Shown: positions 1 through 7,915 of the stretch, piece by piece
How the letters are laid out: each line of letters begins with the position of its first letter
Position numbering within the stretch: the stretch's first letter is position 1
Assembly (NCBI GenBank): GCA_003155495.1
Contig: PMDB01000043.1
Location: forward strand, 1-41,963
From: Ignavibacteriota bacterium
GTDB lineage: Bacteria > Bacteroidota > Ignavibacteria > UBA10030
DNA: 41,963 bases
Direction of reading: 5' to 3'
Made by a program: the position numbers and the translations under genes
Notes under the pieces: model-generated
The model's database searches: none
Told to the model about the DNA's origin: nothing
The model's input: the letters and a program-made list of their open reading frames with translations, nothing else

Positions 1-248
1 TCGTCGACCTCGGCCTGGTGTACGACCTCAAGATCGATGATGAAATTCCCGGAGAGGCGAATGTCTTCATCACAATGACTCTGACTGCACCAGGGTGCGG
101 AATGGGTCCACTGATCGCCGCAGACGTCAAGCGCAGGGTTCAGATGGTCCCGGGAGTGACCAATGTGAAGGTCGACCTGACGTTTATGCCGACCTGGAAT
201 CCAAGCATGATGTCTGAAGCAGCGAAGCTGATGCTGAATTTCGGCTGA
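1..248 (+). CDS. MIP18/SufT family (DUF59) protein, 5' end cut off
   Basis: The reading frame is open from base 3 and ends at 248, so only the C-terminal 81 residues or so are present. It begins VDLGLVYD, the conserved 'sLGLiyd' strand of MIP18/PaaD/SufT proteins, followed by MTLTAPGCGMGP with the conserved Cys, and V-PGV-NVKVDLTF typical of the family's last strand. Members act in Fe-S cluster assembly or delivery (SufT) or in phenylacetyl-CoA epoxidase maturation (PaaD). With no suf or paa neighbours visible I cannot choose, though SufT-like is more usual in this kind of genome. The GTG at 18 is internal, not a start. The next gene begins 88 bp downstream. Confidence 0.8.
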   Translation, partial: VDLGLVYDLKIDDEIPGEANVFITMTLTAPGCGMGPLIAADVKRRVQMVPGVTNVKVDLTFMPTWNPSMMSEAAKLMLNFG

Positions 249-336
249 CAGAGGTTTGATGCGGCATGGGACGGTGAAATGCAGAACTTTAGTACCATCA
301 CATAACAGCGACACTTAACACGAAAGGATTCAAGCA

Positions 337-969
337 ATGGCGTACGAATGGAAGTTTAACCCGCGTCCGTATTCAGATGAAGAGGCAAAGAAGCTCCTTG
401 CCGGCGTTGTGAGCCCCGAGACGACGGACTGGCACTACAACACGCACCACAAGGGGTACGTGACGGCGCTGAACAATATCGAGAAGGCGCTCGAGACGGC
501 GGACCGCGCGGGCGCGAACGGCAACTACAGCCAGATCGGCGAGTTGAAACGCAGGACGACCTGGAACCACGCGGGCGCACTGCTCCACGATATCTACTGG
601 GAAGTGCTCGGCGGCGATGGCGATCCGGGCAAGGGGCCAGAAATCAAAGCAGCGATTGAAAAAGAATTCGGTTCGTTCGATGCATGGAAGGCTGATTTCA
701 AAGCATCGGCAGTCTCGGCAAAGTTAAGCGGCTGGGGATTGCTTGTGTTCGATCGCCTGTATTCAGGGCGATTGCTGAACGTAACGGTGGACGAACATCA
801 ATACGGAGCTATCTGGGGTGGAGTGCCTCTGGTTGCCCTTGATGTGTTTGAACATGCATATTATCATAAGGATGGTCCTGCCCGAGCGAAGTACATCGAT
901 AACTTCCTTGCAAATCTTCATTGGGGAAGAATAAATGAGCGGTATAAGAAGTTTATTGTGGGTAAATAA
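337..969 (+). CDS. sodA: Superoxide dismutase, Fe/Mn family
   Basis: This 210-residue cytoplasmic enzyme dismutates superoxide to oxygen and peroxide. The four metal ligands are identifiable: H33 (in WHYNTHHKGY), H84 (LHDIYW), D169 and H173 in the signature DVFEHAYY. SGWGLLVF (131-138) is the usual core strand. No signal peptide is present. An AAAGGA Shine-Dalgarno lies 8-13 bases before the ATG. The metal (Fe, Mn or either) cannot be read safely from sequence. The first half of the gene (to about 640) is visibly more GC-rich than the second half. The gene is followed by a good hairpin terminator, so it is probably monocistronic or the last gene of the upstream unit. Confidence 0.95.
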   Translation: MAYEWKFNPRPYSDEEAKKLLAGVVSPETTDWHYNTHHKGYVTALNNIEKALETADRAGANGNYSQIGELKRRTTWNHAGALLHDIYWEVLGGDGDPGKGPEIKAAIEKEFGSFDAWKADFKASAVSAKLSGWGLLVFDRLYSGRLLNVTVDEHQYGAIWGGVPLVALDVFEHAYYHKDGPARAKYIDNFLANLHWGRINERYKKFIVGK

Positions 970-1007
970 AGTAGAAGGTAAAAAGTAAAAGGTAGAAAGT
1001 AAAAGGT

Positions 1008-1039
1008 AATGGGTTGGGCGGAAGCTCAACCCATTTTTA
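1008..1039 (+). terminator. Rho-independent terminator after sodA
   Basis: AATGGGTTG (1008-1016) pairs perfectly with CAACCCATT (1027-1035) around a 10-base loop, followed by a T-rich tail. Between the sod stop and the hairpin (971-1007) lies a purine-rich quasi-repeat made of GTAGAAGGTAAAA-like units, which is low-complexity and non-coding. Confidence 0.85.
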
Positions 1040-1068
1040 TTTACACGAATACTGGGTTCTCGGTATTG
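1039..1068. promoter_or_regulatory. Palindromic operator-like site, copy 1
   Basis: A 21-nt stretch at 1048-1068 is an imperfect palindrome with outer arms AATAC and GTATT. It is repeated without mismatch at 4759-4779. Including the ATTTAC that precedes both, the shared segment is 30 nt with 3 differences. It lies about 300 bp upstream of the gene at 1369; the other copy also precedes a signalling gene. The symmetry and length suit a binding site of a dimeric regulator, and the NarL/FixJ-type regulator encoded between the two copies is an obvious candidate (inference). The rest of 1069-1368 is AT-rich and shows no gene. Confidence 0.45.
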
Positions 1069-1368
1069 TGTTTCAAGAGGTATATAAATAGAATTACATC
1101 GACAACGTAAAATGGGAGGAATCGTTGACGATGGAGGCTTTGGTGTTATCCTAGTTTGATCAGGATTGTGATCAGCAAAAAAAGGTGAAAAGAATTACAA
1201 TATTTGTAGTATAAATCAGAATATTGTATAACTTAATGGATATATTAAGGTTCCATCTGCTATGCTTATGAAAAAAATGTTTAGGTATCGATCTGTATAT
1301 ATAGTTTGCAGTATTCATGCTTCAAATAATTCACCAATCCCTCAATCATCATACAAGGAGTATCTACC

Positions 1369-1776
1369 ATGAAAAATCCTATTGTGACAGTTGCTATTGT
1401 TATTGTAGTTGCCATAATCGCTTTTTTTGTTGGCCGCCATACTTGTGTCTATAAACCGCAGAAAACAAACTTTCCCGGAGCAGAAAAACATGAAGTCACG
1501 CTCTCCGATGCGGTAAAGTATGTTCAGAATTTTCGGAAATCAAATCCGACAGCGAAAATACATGGCGGATCTTTTCAAAGAGGGATTCTCGATAAGATTT
1601 TAGCGCAATCTGACTGTGATGGTATTCGATATTATTATGCTCAGTTGGAAGATAGTTCGTCTACACTCGTTTTAGTAGGAATTACTGCAAATAGTACCGA
1701 TATGACAAAGGGAGCAGTAGCGGAAATGTCAAAACCTTGCCCACCCTGGTGTGACGCGATGAGTGAACTGCAATAA
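1369..1776 (+). CDS. Membrane-anchored small protein, unknown function
   Basis: 135 residues. An uncleaved-looking N-terminal hydrophobic segment (about 5-22, IVTVAIVIVVAIIAFFVG) is followed by a soluble domain. The domain contains GGSFQRGILDKILAQSDCDG, a strand-rich TLVLVGITA segment, and a C-terminal PCPPWC motif. I recall similar short proteins as common and uncharacterised in Bacteroidota; I do not recognise a named family. The two C-terminal cysteines plus C85 could bind metal or form a disulfide (inference). The start is supported by AAGGAG about 10 bases upstream. The gene is the first of a run with the membrane protein and kinase downstream. Confidence 0.75.
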   Translation: MKNPIVTVAIVIVVAIIAFFVGRHTCVYKPQKTNFPGAEKHEVTLSDAVKYVQNFRKSNPTAKIHGGSFQRGILDKILAQSDCDGIRYYYAQLEDSSSTLVLVGITANSTDMTKGAVAEMSKPCPPWCDAMSELQ

Positions 1777-1802
1777 CAGATATTCAGATAAACCAATATT
1801 CT

Positions 1803-2438
1803 ATGCATGATCCTTTTTTGCTCAATGCATTACTTGTTGTTACGGCAGTTATTGCTGTATGGGCACCATTTCGATGGAAGCAATCAACAAAGGCTCAACA
1901 GTTTCTCATTATTTATGTCATTGAAATATTTATCATAGAGTTTGTTGAAGTTTTGTTAACTTATTTTCATAGACATAATCTTTGGCTAATTTCGATCTCT
2001 ACTTTAGTAGAATTTATTTTAATAGTAATCATATTCTATTATTTGAAAATAAATGAACGTGAAAAATCTTTCTTACTTTTTACAGGTGTGAGTTTTATAA
2101 TATTTTGGCTCATAAGTAAATTCACGTTTGAACCGCTTTCAACATTTAACAGTTATACATCCGTCGTTGCCAGATTGTTCCAAATATCTATATCAGTGTC
2201 TGTATTCTTCGATATTCTCAAGGATCCAAACGTGCGTTTGAAGAATGATCCCAGAATATGGATCGCTTCAGGAATTATGATTTATTCGACAGGAAGTCTT
2301 ATACTTTGCATCCTTTTTCTGGAGATAGCGAAATTACCGCTAGAGGTTTTTAAGACAATCTGGCAAATTAATTTGTTCCTAAACATCGTTTCTGAATTTC
2401 TCTATGCGCGGGGAATATGGTGTCGGGTAACACATTAG
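1803..2438 (+). CDS. Polytopic membrane protein, probable kinase partner
   Basis: 211 residues, mostly hydrophobic, with about six or seven predicted transmembrane segments (near 8-22, 33-55, 62-82, 90-107, 120-137, 152-175, 185-200). There is no recognised domain. Its last 22 bases overlap the start of the downstream histidine kinase, so the two are probably translationally coupled, and the protein may act as the membrane sensor or scaffold for that kinase (inference from overlap only). The ATG at 1803 lies 26 bp after the stop of the preceding gene, with no strong Shine-Dalgarno. Confidence 0.7.
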   Translation: MHDPFLLNALLVVTAVIAVWAPFRWKQSTKAQQFLIIYVIEIFIIEFVEVLLTYFHRHNLWLISISTLVEFILIVIIFYYLKINEREKSFLLFTGVSFIIFWLISKFTFEPLSTFNSYTSVVARLFQISISVSVFFDILKDPNVRLKNDPRIWIASGIMIYSTGSLILCILFLEIAKLPLEVFKTIWQINLFLNIVSEFLYARGIWCRVTH

Positions 2439-4003
2439 ATCTATTGTGGGCGATCAGTATTGCGACTGCTGTACTTCTTTTTTTTTCCGTCAGTATAATT
2501 GTTGTCGTGATCCACAGTAAACGGAAAGAAATTGCAGTAAAAGCAAAACAACTTGAAGAACTAACCCGCAGCGAGAAGAAGTACCGGAGTTTATTTGAAA
2601 ACTCACTTGCGGGAATCGTGAAGTTTTCGTTGGAGACATGGGATGTCTTTGATTCAAACAAAGAAATGAAACAAATATTCGGATGTGCATCCGAACAGGA
2701 ATTAGGACGTTGTTTTTCGGCATTGCCACCGCGAAGCATTCAAGATATTCAGCAATCACTTCTGAGCGGCGACCTCATTCAGGAATATGAGATCAGGACA
2801 ACCCGGCTCGATGGGATGGAATTATGGATTCTCTTCTCAGCAAAAATGATTGGTGAAGAGCACTTCGCGCATGGAGTGATCGTCGATATTACGGAGCGGA
2901 AAGTATCACAAGAGAAGATTTTAGAACAAGCCATGCTTTTAGATGAGGCACAAGATGCCATTATGGTTACAGATTATCAAGGACGAATCACATTCTGGAA
3001 TAACGGAGCAGAACTCATCTATGGCTGGGGGAGAAAACATGCTGTCGGTTCGTTTATCCGAGATCTTATCTTTGAAACTGCACATTCAAAGGATTATGAC
3101 TTAGCAATGGAAGATATACTCCAATTCAACGAATGGAGTGGAGAACAGTATCATCTGAACAGAGAGGGGAAGGAACTGCTTATCCAAAGCAGGTGGAAGA
3201 AAGTGGAGAATGCAGCAACCAACAAGAAGGTCATCTTGATCGTCAACACGGATATCACGGAGAAGAAACGTCAGGAGATACAATTACTTCGTGCACAAAG
3301 AATGGAGAGTATCGCTTTGTTAACAGGCGGCATTGCCCACGATCTCCAAAATGTTCTTGCGCCCGTCTCGATGTCTATCGGCCTACTGCGGGAAAAACTG
3401 ACCGATGGTCCCAGTGTGAAAGTTCTTGATGCCGTTGAAGAAAGTGCCCGGAGCGGCCTCGATCTTATTAGAAATATCATTACCTATGGACATGGGATTC
3501 CCGGTGAGAGGGTAAAAGTTGAACTTTCAGATTTGCTCGAGTCGATCCTTATGATTGTACGACAATCGCTTCCGGACACGATACGTATAGAAAAACTGAC
3601 CGAAGGCAGGAACTCTACTGTACTCGGCGATGCAAATCAATTAAAACAAGTATTTCTGAATATCGTCGTCAACGCGCGTGATGCCATGCCCAATGGTGGA
3701 ATAATAACCATTGGGATCGATAATGTTACTATTGATGAAAATTCCCTCGATCGGTATCTGGAAGCCCAGGTAGGAAAATACCATCTGGTGAATATTCGTG
3801 ATAATGGTTCTGGCATTCCTGAAGACCATATTGAAAGAATTTTTGAGCCATTTTTTACGACAAAGACAAATGGTAACGGCACCGGTCTTGGTCTTTCCAT
3901 TGCGCTCGGTATTGTTAAAAGTCATTCCGGTTTCATTACTGTTCAGAGTGTCGTAGGTCAAGGAACAGAATTTAAAATCTATCTCCCGGCCATTGAATCT
4001 TAA
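2417..4003 (+). CDS. Sensor histidine kinase with two PAS domains
   Basis: 528 residues. One N-terminal membrane helix (about 8-32) is followed by two PAS domains (about 52-162 and 170-283, each ending in a V/I-DITE motif). The dimerisation/phosphoacceptor domain has H308 (GGIAHDLQN). The ATPase domain has an N-box at N419 ([12 protein letters not shown]), DNGSGIP at 462-468, FEPFFTTK and GTGLGL. All catalytic boxes are intact, and no receiver domain is attached. It starts 22 bp inside the preceding membrane-protein gene. The response regulator at 4054 follows after 50 bp, so the two form a conventional two-component pair. The input signal is not evident. Confidence 0.92.
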   Translation: MVSGNTLDLLWAISIATAVLLFFSVSIIVVVIHSKRKEIAVKAKQLEELTRSEKKYRSLFENSLAGIVKFSLETWDVFDSNKEMKQIFGCASEQELGRCFSALPPRSIQDIQQSLLSGDLIQEYEIRTTRLDGMELWILFSAKMIGEEHFAHGVIVDITERKVSQEKILEQAMLLDEAQDAIMVTDYQGRITFWNNGAELIYGWGRKHAVGSFIRDLIFETAHSKDYDLAMEDILQFNEWSGEQYHLNREGKELLIQSRWKKVENAATNKKVILIVNTDITEKKRQEIQLLRAQRMESIALLTGGIAHDLQNVLAPVSMSIGLLREKLTDGPSVKVLDAVEESARSGLDLIRNIITYGHGIPGERVKVELSDLLESILMIVRQSLPDTIRIEKLTEGRNSTVLGDANQLKQVFLNIVVNARDAMPNGGIITIGIDNVTIDENSLDRYLEAQVGKYHLVNIRDNGSGIPEDHIERIFEPFFTTKTNGNGTGLGLSIALGIVKSHSGFITVQSVVGQGTEFKIYLPAIES

Positions 4004-4053
4004 CGCAAGACAGTCAAATTTGAGATAGAAACATACTTTACAAAGGCCGTACG

Positions 4054-4725
4054 ATGAGCTTACAAGAAGACACACAAGAAAGAAGAAAGCGTATTTCCGT
4101 TTGGGTTGTTGACGACAATAAGAGCTTCTGTGTCGTATTGTCTGAAGCATTGAACCGCAGCAATTCGATCATTTGTGAAAAGTATTTTCATTCCAGCCGG
4201 TCGGCTATCGAATATCTTGAAACCAGCAATCTTCATCCACAAGTAATTCTGCTCGACATCAAAATGCCCGGAACGAAAGGTGTGGATGCAATCGCTCTTC
4301 TGAAACGGATTGCCCCTTCTACAGATATTATTATGCTCACGTCGTACGACTTCGATATGGACATACGAACCTCACTCAAAAGAGGTGCGGCTGGATATCT
4401 CCTCAAGTCCTCTCAACCTTTGGACATTATCCGGGCTATTGAAACAGTGCAAAAAGGAGGAACGCCTATCGATCCGATGATCACACAAAGGATGACAGAT
4501 GCTTATATTGCCGGAAAACCTGAGAGTGAATCGTACAATCTCTCAGTTCGGGAACGGGAGGTTATCCGGTGGATCACCCAGGGTCTAAATAGTACGCAAG
4601 TTGCTCAACAACTTTCAATAACCTATAATACGGTTGAAACGCATATCAAGAATATTTTTCATAAACTCAATGTATCCAATCGGCATGCAATGGTTGCCAA
4701 AGCGATTAAGGAGCGGCTGGTCTAA
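4054..4725 (+). CDS. NarL/FixJ-type response regulator
   Basis: 223 residues. An N-terminal receiver domain has the acidic pair D20-D21, phosphoacceptor D68 (LLDIKMPG), T96 and K118. A C-terminal LuxR-type helix-turn-helix follows (about 158-220, LSVREREVIRWI... and VETHIKNIFHKL). It is almost certainly the cognate partner of the kinase ending 50 bp upstream. As a dimeric LuxR-type DNA binder it is a reasonable candidate for the palindromes at 1048-1068 and 4759-4779 that flank this block, which would make the block autoregulated (inference). No clear terminator follows. Confidence 0.93.
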   Translation: MSLQEDTQERRKRISVWVVDDNKSFCVVLSEALNRSNSIICEKYFHSSRSAIEYLETSNLHPQVILLDIKMPGTKGVDAIALLKRIAPSTDIIMLTSYDFDMDIRTSLKRGAAGYLLKSSQPLDIIRAIETVQKGGTPIDPMITQRMTDAYIAGKPESESYNLSVREREVIRWITQGLNSTQVAQQLSITYNTVETHIKNIFHKLNVSNRHAMVAKAIKERLV

Positions 4726-4749
4726 GTCGGTTTTTCCCCATAATTACGT

Positions 4750-4779
4750 ATTTACTTAAATACTGGGTTCTCGGTATTG
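4750..4779. promoter_or_regulatory. Palindromic operator-like site, copy 2
   Basis: The 21-nt palindrome at 4759-4779 is identical to 1048-1068, and the ATTTAC at 4750-4755 is shared as well. It sits 25-55 bp after the response-regulator stop and about 320 bp upstream of the preferred start of the next kinase. A weaker relative, TACTGAGAACC, occurs at about 4873-4883. Confidence 0.45.
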
Positions 4780-4929
4780 ATTCGTATAAGTTTAATTTCG
4801 AAGTTTCAGTAGTCCTCCTCTGCAATAACAATAATTGATTTTTTTAGAAGAGCATACAAGCTCATGCAAGTGTACTGAGAACCTGACGGCAGGCATCCTC
4901 TCTTCGAACGAACGGACGGCATTTGTTCA

Positions 4930-4945
4930 AGAGAACCTATTCTCT
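4930..4945. promoter_or_regulatory. Perfect inverted repeat upstream of kinase
   Basis: AGAGAA CCTA TTCTCT is a perfect 6-bp inverted repeat in the leader of the kinase at 5102. Its GAGAACC core also appears in the reverse complement of the 4759 palindrome, so it may be a further, diverged site. The rest of 4780-5101 shows no gene. An open frame from a TTG at 5003 joins the kinase in frame but lacks a ribosome binding site. Confidence 0.3.
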
Positions 4946-5101
4946 GAATTTGCGGATGGATGAAGAGGCAAGTATACTCTATATGCGACACCACCTGAGT
5001 TTTTGAAAAAGATATTGAAAGGCACACAGAGGCGTAATCCATATCTCCAAAAGTTGAGCAGTGAGATTATAATGAACGAAAACGAAATAAAGAAGGTGAA
5101 T

Positions 5102-6364
5102 ATGAATGAGACAGCAGAAATTTTTAGCGGTCAGATATTTCAGATGAATTATGCAGGCATGAAGTATCAGAACAAGAAAGCAATGTCCGAAGTGATTCAG
5201 GATGACGCCAAGCAGAATAAAATTCAAAGTCAATCTTTCCAATCACAGAAGATGCAGAGCTTGGGTACATTTGCCGGTACTATCGCGCATGATCTTAATA
5301 ATATTTTTGGCACTATTTTGGCATCTTCTACACTCCTCGAGATGAATAAGGTAAGTCCCGAGAAATATTCTGAAATTTTCAAAGCTATCAACAATGCTGT
5401 GGAACGGGGGGCCGAACTTGTGGGACAGATTCTCGCATTCACCGGCAAGATCGATGTTTCATTCAAGCCGCTCTCTATTCCTGATTTTATAAACGACATT
5501 CTTCCTCAGCTCAAGCAAACGTTCCCAGAGAATATCAAATTTCAAGAAATAATAGAACAAAACATTCCCTGCATCGCCGCCGACCGAACAAAGATGCATC
5601 AAATGTTGTTGAATCTCTGTATCAATGCCCGCGATGCGATGCCCGAGGGAGGTACTTTAACCATCAAAGTGAACAGTGTAACACGCCAAGATCTTCAAGT
5701 ACTCTTTCCTAGAGTTAACTATGATCGGTATATCTGTATCAGTATCTCAGATACAGGTACAGGGATAGAAGAAACGGCAAAAGACATGATCTTTGATCCA
5801 TTCTTTACTACAAAAGAAAAAGGAAAAGGTTTGGGGCTTTCTGTTGTCTATGGCATCGTAAAGGCGCATCACGGATTCATTGATTTGGAAAGTGAACCTG
5901 GACATGGAAGTACATTCTATCTTTACTTCCCGCTCATGACCTTAGACAAAAAAAATATTGATTCTTTGCAGATAAAAATGTCGGACGTTGCCGGTGGTGA
6001 AGAAACTATTCTTGTCGTGGAGGATGAGAAGTCTCTTCTGGACCTGGCATGCATGGTGTTCGAATCGAAAGGATACACAGTACTTGCTGCAAAGGACGGC
6101 ATCGAAGCGGTTGAAATGTACAAGCAGCACCGTGATAAGATTGCACTTGTTTTTACCGATATAGGATTGCCGGGGCTCAACGGGAGGCAAGTGTTTACGA
6201 AGTTGAAGGAAATGAATCCCTCTGTGAAAGTTATTTTTACGAGCGGCATCTTTACTGATATCAAAGCTGCACTTTTAAAAGACGGAGCCAAAGATTTTAT
6301 TCAAAAACCATATAAGCAAGAATATGTTCTGCGAAAGATCAGAGAAGTGCTGGATGCATTATGA
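5102..6364 (+). CDS. Soluble hybrid histidine kinase-receiver
   Basis: I place the start at ATG 5102 because AGAAGG lies five bases upstream. In-frame alternatives are ATG 5072 and TTG 5003, both with weak ribosome sites. From 5102 the protein has 420 residues: a short polar leader, phosphoacceptor H63 (GTIAHDLNN), ATPase boxes (N175 in [33 protein letters not shown]), then a receiver with D353 (FTDIGLPG) and K402. There is no PAS, cache or membrane segment, so it has no evident sensor of its own and may take input from a partner. The ATPase and receiver closely resemble those of the 1093-residue kinase at 7916, suggesting common origin. Confidence 0.88.
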   Translation: MNETAEIFSGQIFQMNYAGMKYQNKKAMSEVIQDDAKQNKIQSQSFQSQKMQSLGTFAGTIAHDLNNIFGTILASSTLLEMNKVSPEKYSEIFKAINNAVERGAELVGQILAFTGKIDVSFKPLSIPDFINDILPQLKQTFPENIKFQEIIEQNIPCIAADRTKMHQMLLNLCINARDAMPEGGTLTIKVNSVTRQDLQVLFPRVNYDRYICISISDTGTGIEETAKDMIFDPFFTTKEKGKGLGLSVVYGIVKAHHGFIDLESEPGHGSTFYLYFPLMTLDKKNIDSLQIKMSDVAGGEETILVVEDEKSLLDLACMVFESKGYTVLAAKDGIEAVEMYKQHRDKIALVFTDIGLPGLNGRQVFTKLKEMNPSVKVIFTSGIFTDIKAALLKDGAKDFIQKPYKQEYVLRKIREVLDAL

Positions 6365-6466
6365 ATGCATTCATCAGACCCAAAACGCATTACGGATTTT
6401 AGTTGAAGATTGGTTCAAACAGAGCAAGAGGTACTGACTTATACCATATTCGAAAATGTATTTTAT

Positions 6467-6541
6467 AATCCCCTCTCCGCACCAAAGGCACATTTACCTC
6501 TGGCGTAAATCTCCCCCTCGGGGGAGGGGAGAGGAGGGGAT
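6467..6541. repeat. Composite palindromic repeat, CCCTCTCC type
   Basis: Nested hairpins: outer ATCCCCTCTCC (from about 6468) against GGAGAGGAGGGGAT-like sequence (to 6541), inner ATTTAC/GTAAAT (6492-6510), and CTCCCCC/GGGGGAG (511-517 with 520-526 of 6 kb). The same CCCTCTCC/GGAGAGGG theme recurs at 28001 and 38121. The remainder of 6365-6767 shows no gene. It is the converging 3' side of the kinase (plus) and the LacI-like gene (minus), and the hairpins could terminate either. Confidence 0.6.
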
Positions 6542-6767
6542 ATTGTGGAAACAAGAAGAGATCGAGGTTAAGAGATATTAAGATTCAAAGAGGTCCAAAT
6601 TCAAAATCTTTCTTTCATGTTTCTATCTGGAATACATGATGAGGCATTGCGATGGGCAAGATTCTCATGAAGGTTTTTAATAACTTCGACACCGCAGCGC
6701 AGGTGAACTGACATTTCAGATAGAACAATTCGCGAATACTATTCTTTTGCCACTCGCTATCAAGATT

Positions 6768-7595
6768 TTATGCCGATTGGCGAACTACGAGTTCAGGTTT
6801 GAACATCATCCGTTGGGGCTTACGAAGAATTTCATTTCTGTGTACTACAGCCAACTTGTATGCTGCCTCTGCCATCTCGTTCAAAGGTTGTCTGATAGTA
6901 GTAAGTTTAGGGGTTGATAGCTGTGCTATGAGCAGGTCATCGAAGCCCATAATTGCGATGTCCTCAGGAATTCGTACTCCCTGTTCTCTGGCTACAGATA
7001 GCAATCCTAACGCGCAGTTATCACCTGCCGCGCAAAAGATAGCATCCACGCCTTTGTGCAACAACTTCGGCATTACAGAGATGCCGTCCTCACGAGAGTA
7101 GTGGGTCACCTCGATCATGCACTCTGGCAAAATGGAGAGCTTTCCTGCGCTGAGCGCTTGTTGAAACCCTTTGATCCTTTGTTCCGCATTATAACTACCC
7201 TGCATATGAGTTTTGCCGGAGACAATGGCGATCTTCTTTTTGCCTTTTGCGATGAGGTACTCACCGGCTATTTGTCCACCCAAGCGGTTATCCGTAGTAA
7301 TGGTGGACACACCGGCTGTTTCTTCATCTATCAGTACGATGGGTACATCGGCAGCGGTGTAGGCGGCAATCGTATCAGAATCCGGTCGCACACTAATAGC
7401 GATCAAGGCACTGGGGTTTGTCTGAACGAGTGCTTGCTTCAAGCGCTCCTTCTGCATGCCAGCATCGTCTGTCACAGATCGTCGTGCAATCTCCTCTGGC
7501 TTAAGCCAATTCTTGAGATGTTCAGATATCGCAATTTGTAACGCCGATCCGAAGTTCGGTGCCGCGACTACAACTTTCGTCTCTCGGTTTGCCAT
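6768..7595 (-). CDS. LacI-type periplasmic-binding-fold regulator lacking an HTH
   Basis: 275 residues corresponding to only the ligand-binding core of LacI/GalR regulators. It starts directly with the first strand (TKVVVAAPNFG) and continues through PIVLIDEETAGVSTITTDNRLGG, the effector-binding/dimerisation region, to VRIPEDIAIMGFDD and PKLTTIRQP. The usual 50-60 residue N-terminal HTH and hinge are absent, and no signal peptide is present, so it should be a cytosolic sugar or nucleoside sensor without its own DNA-binding part. The start is firm: on the minus strand AGGAGA lies about 10 bases before the ATG, and no in-frame HTH is encoded upstream. It is divergent from the hybrid kinase at 7916. 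Confidence 0.82.
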   Translation of the reverse strand: MANRETKVVVAAPNFGSALQIAISEHLKNWLKPEEIARRSVTDDAGMQKERLKQALVQTNPSALIAISVRPDSDTIAAYTAADVPIVLIDEETAGVSTITTDNRLGGQIAGEYLIAKGKKKIAIVSGKTHMQGSYNAEQRIKGFQQALSAGKLSILPECMIEVTHYSREDGISVMPKLLHKGVDAIFCAAGDNCALGLLSVAREQGVRIPEDIAIMGFDDLLIAQLSTPKLTTIRQPLNEMAEAAYKLAVVHRNEILRKPQRMMFKPELVVRQSA

Positions 7596-7915
7596 ATCGG
7601 TAATCTCCTTTCAAATTGTACACAACACATCTGAAAGAATACTACCAAAAAAGAACTCTGAAAGCAAACTACAAAATCCGAAATATCGACATCTTGATTT
7701 TCATTGAAAGACTCGTTACTCTAGTGCACAAAACAGCAAAATATAATACTTTATAGAGGAATGAGATAAAAGAGCATGCACACATGTAAGTTACTTCGAA
7801 TGGCTGTCCGATTAGATTTCCCTTTTAGGCACCTGGTATTTCCCCAGTTTCTCTCCTTCTTCAATATTGTATTTCCTATAGAGAGTACGAATACCGCATT
7901 GTTAAGAGTGTAAGT
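7596..7915. other. Divergent promoter region, no gene seen
   Basis: A 320-bp AT-rich region between the minus-strand LacI-like gene and the plus-strand hybrid kinase. It must hold both promoters, but I could not fix convincing -35/-10 pairs or a clear operator. No convincing small open frame was found. Confidence 0.5.

Noticed and set aside
970-1007. Repeated Y-F-L-P-S-T-F-like antisense translation after sodA
   Set aside because: It is a low-complexity purine tract with no start or conserved protein.
6652-6711. Short frame MGKILMKVFNNFDTAAQVN, reminiscent of the start of clan AA aspartic proteases
   Set aside because: Only 19 codons with no further homologous sequence in any frame; similarity by eye is too weak.
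7056-7541. Plus-strand open frame of 161 codons
   Set aside because: It is antisense to the well-supported LacI-like gene and has no protein-like features.
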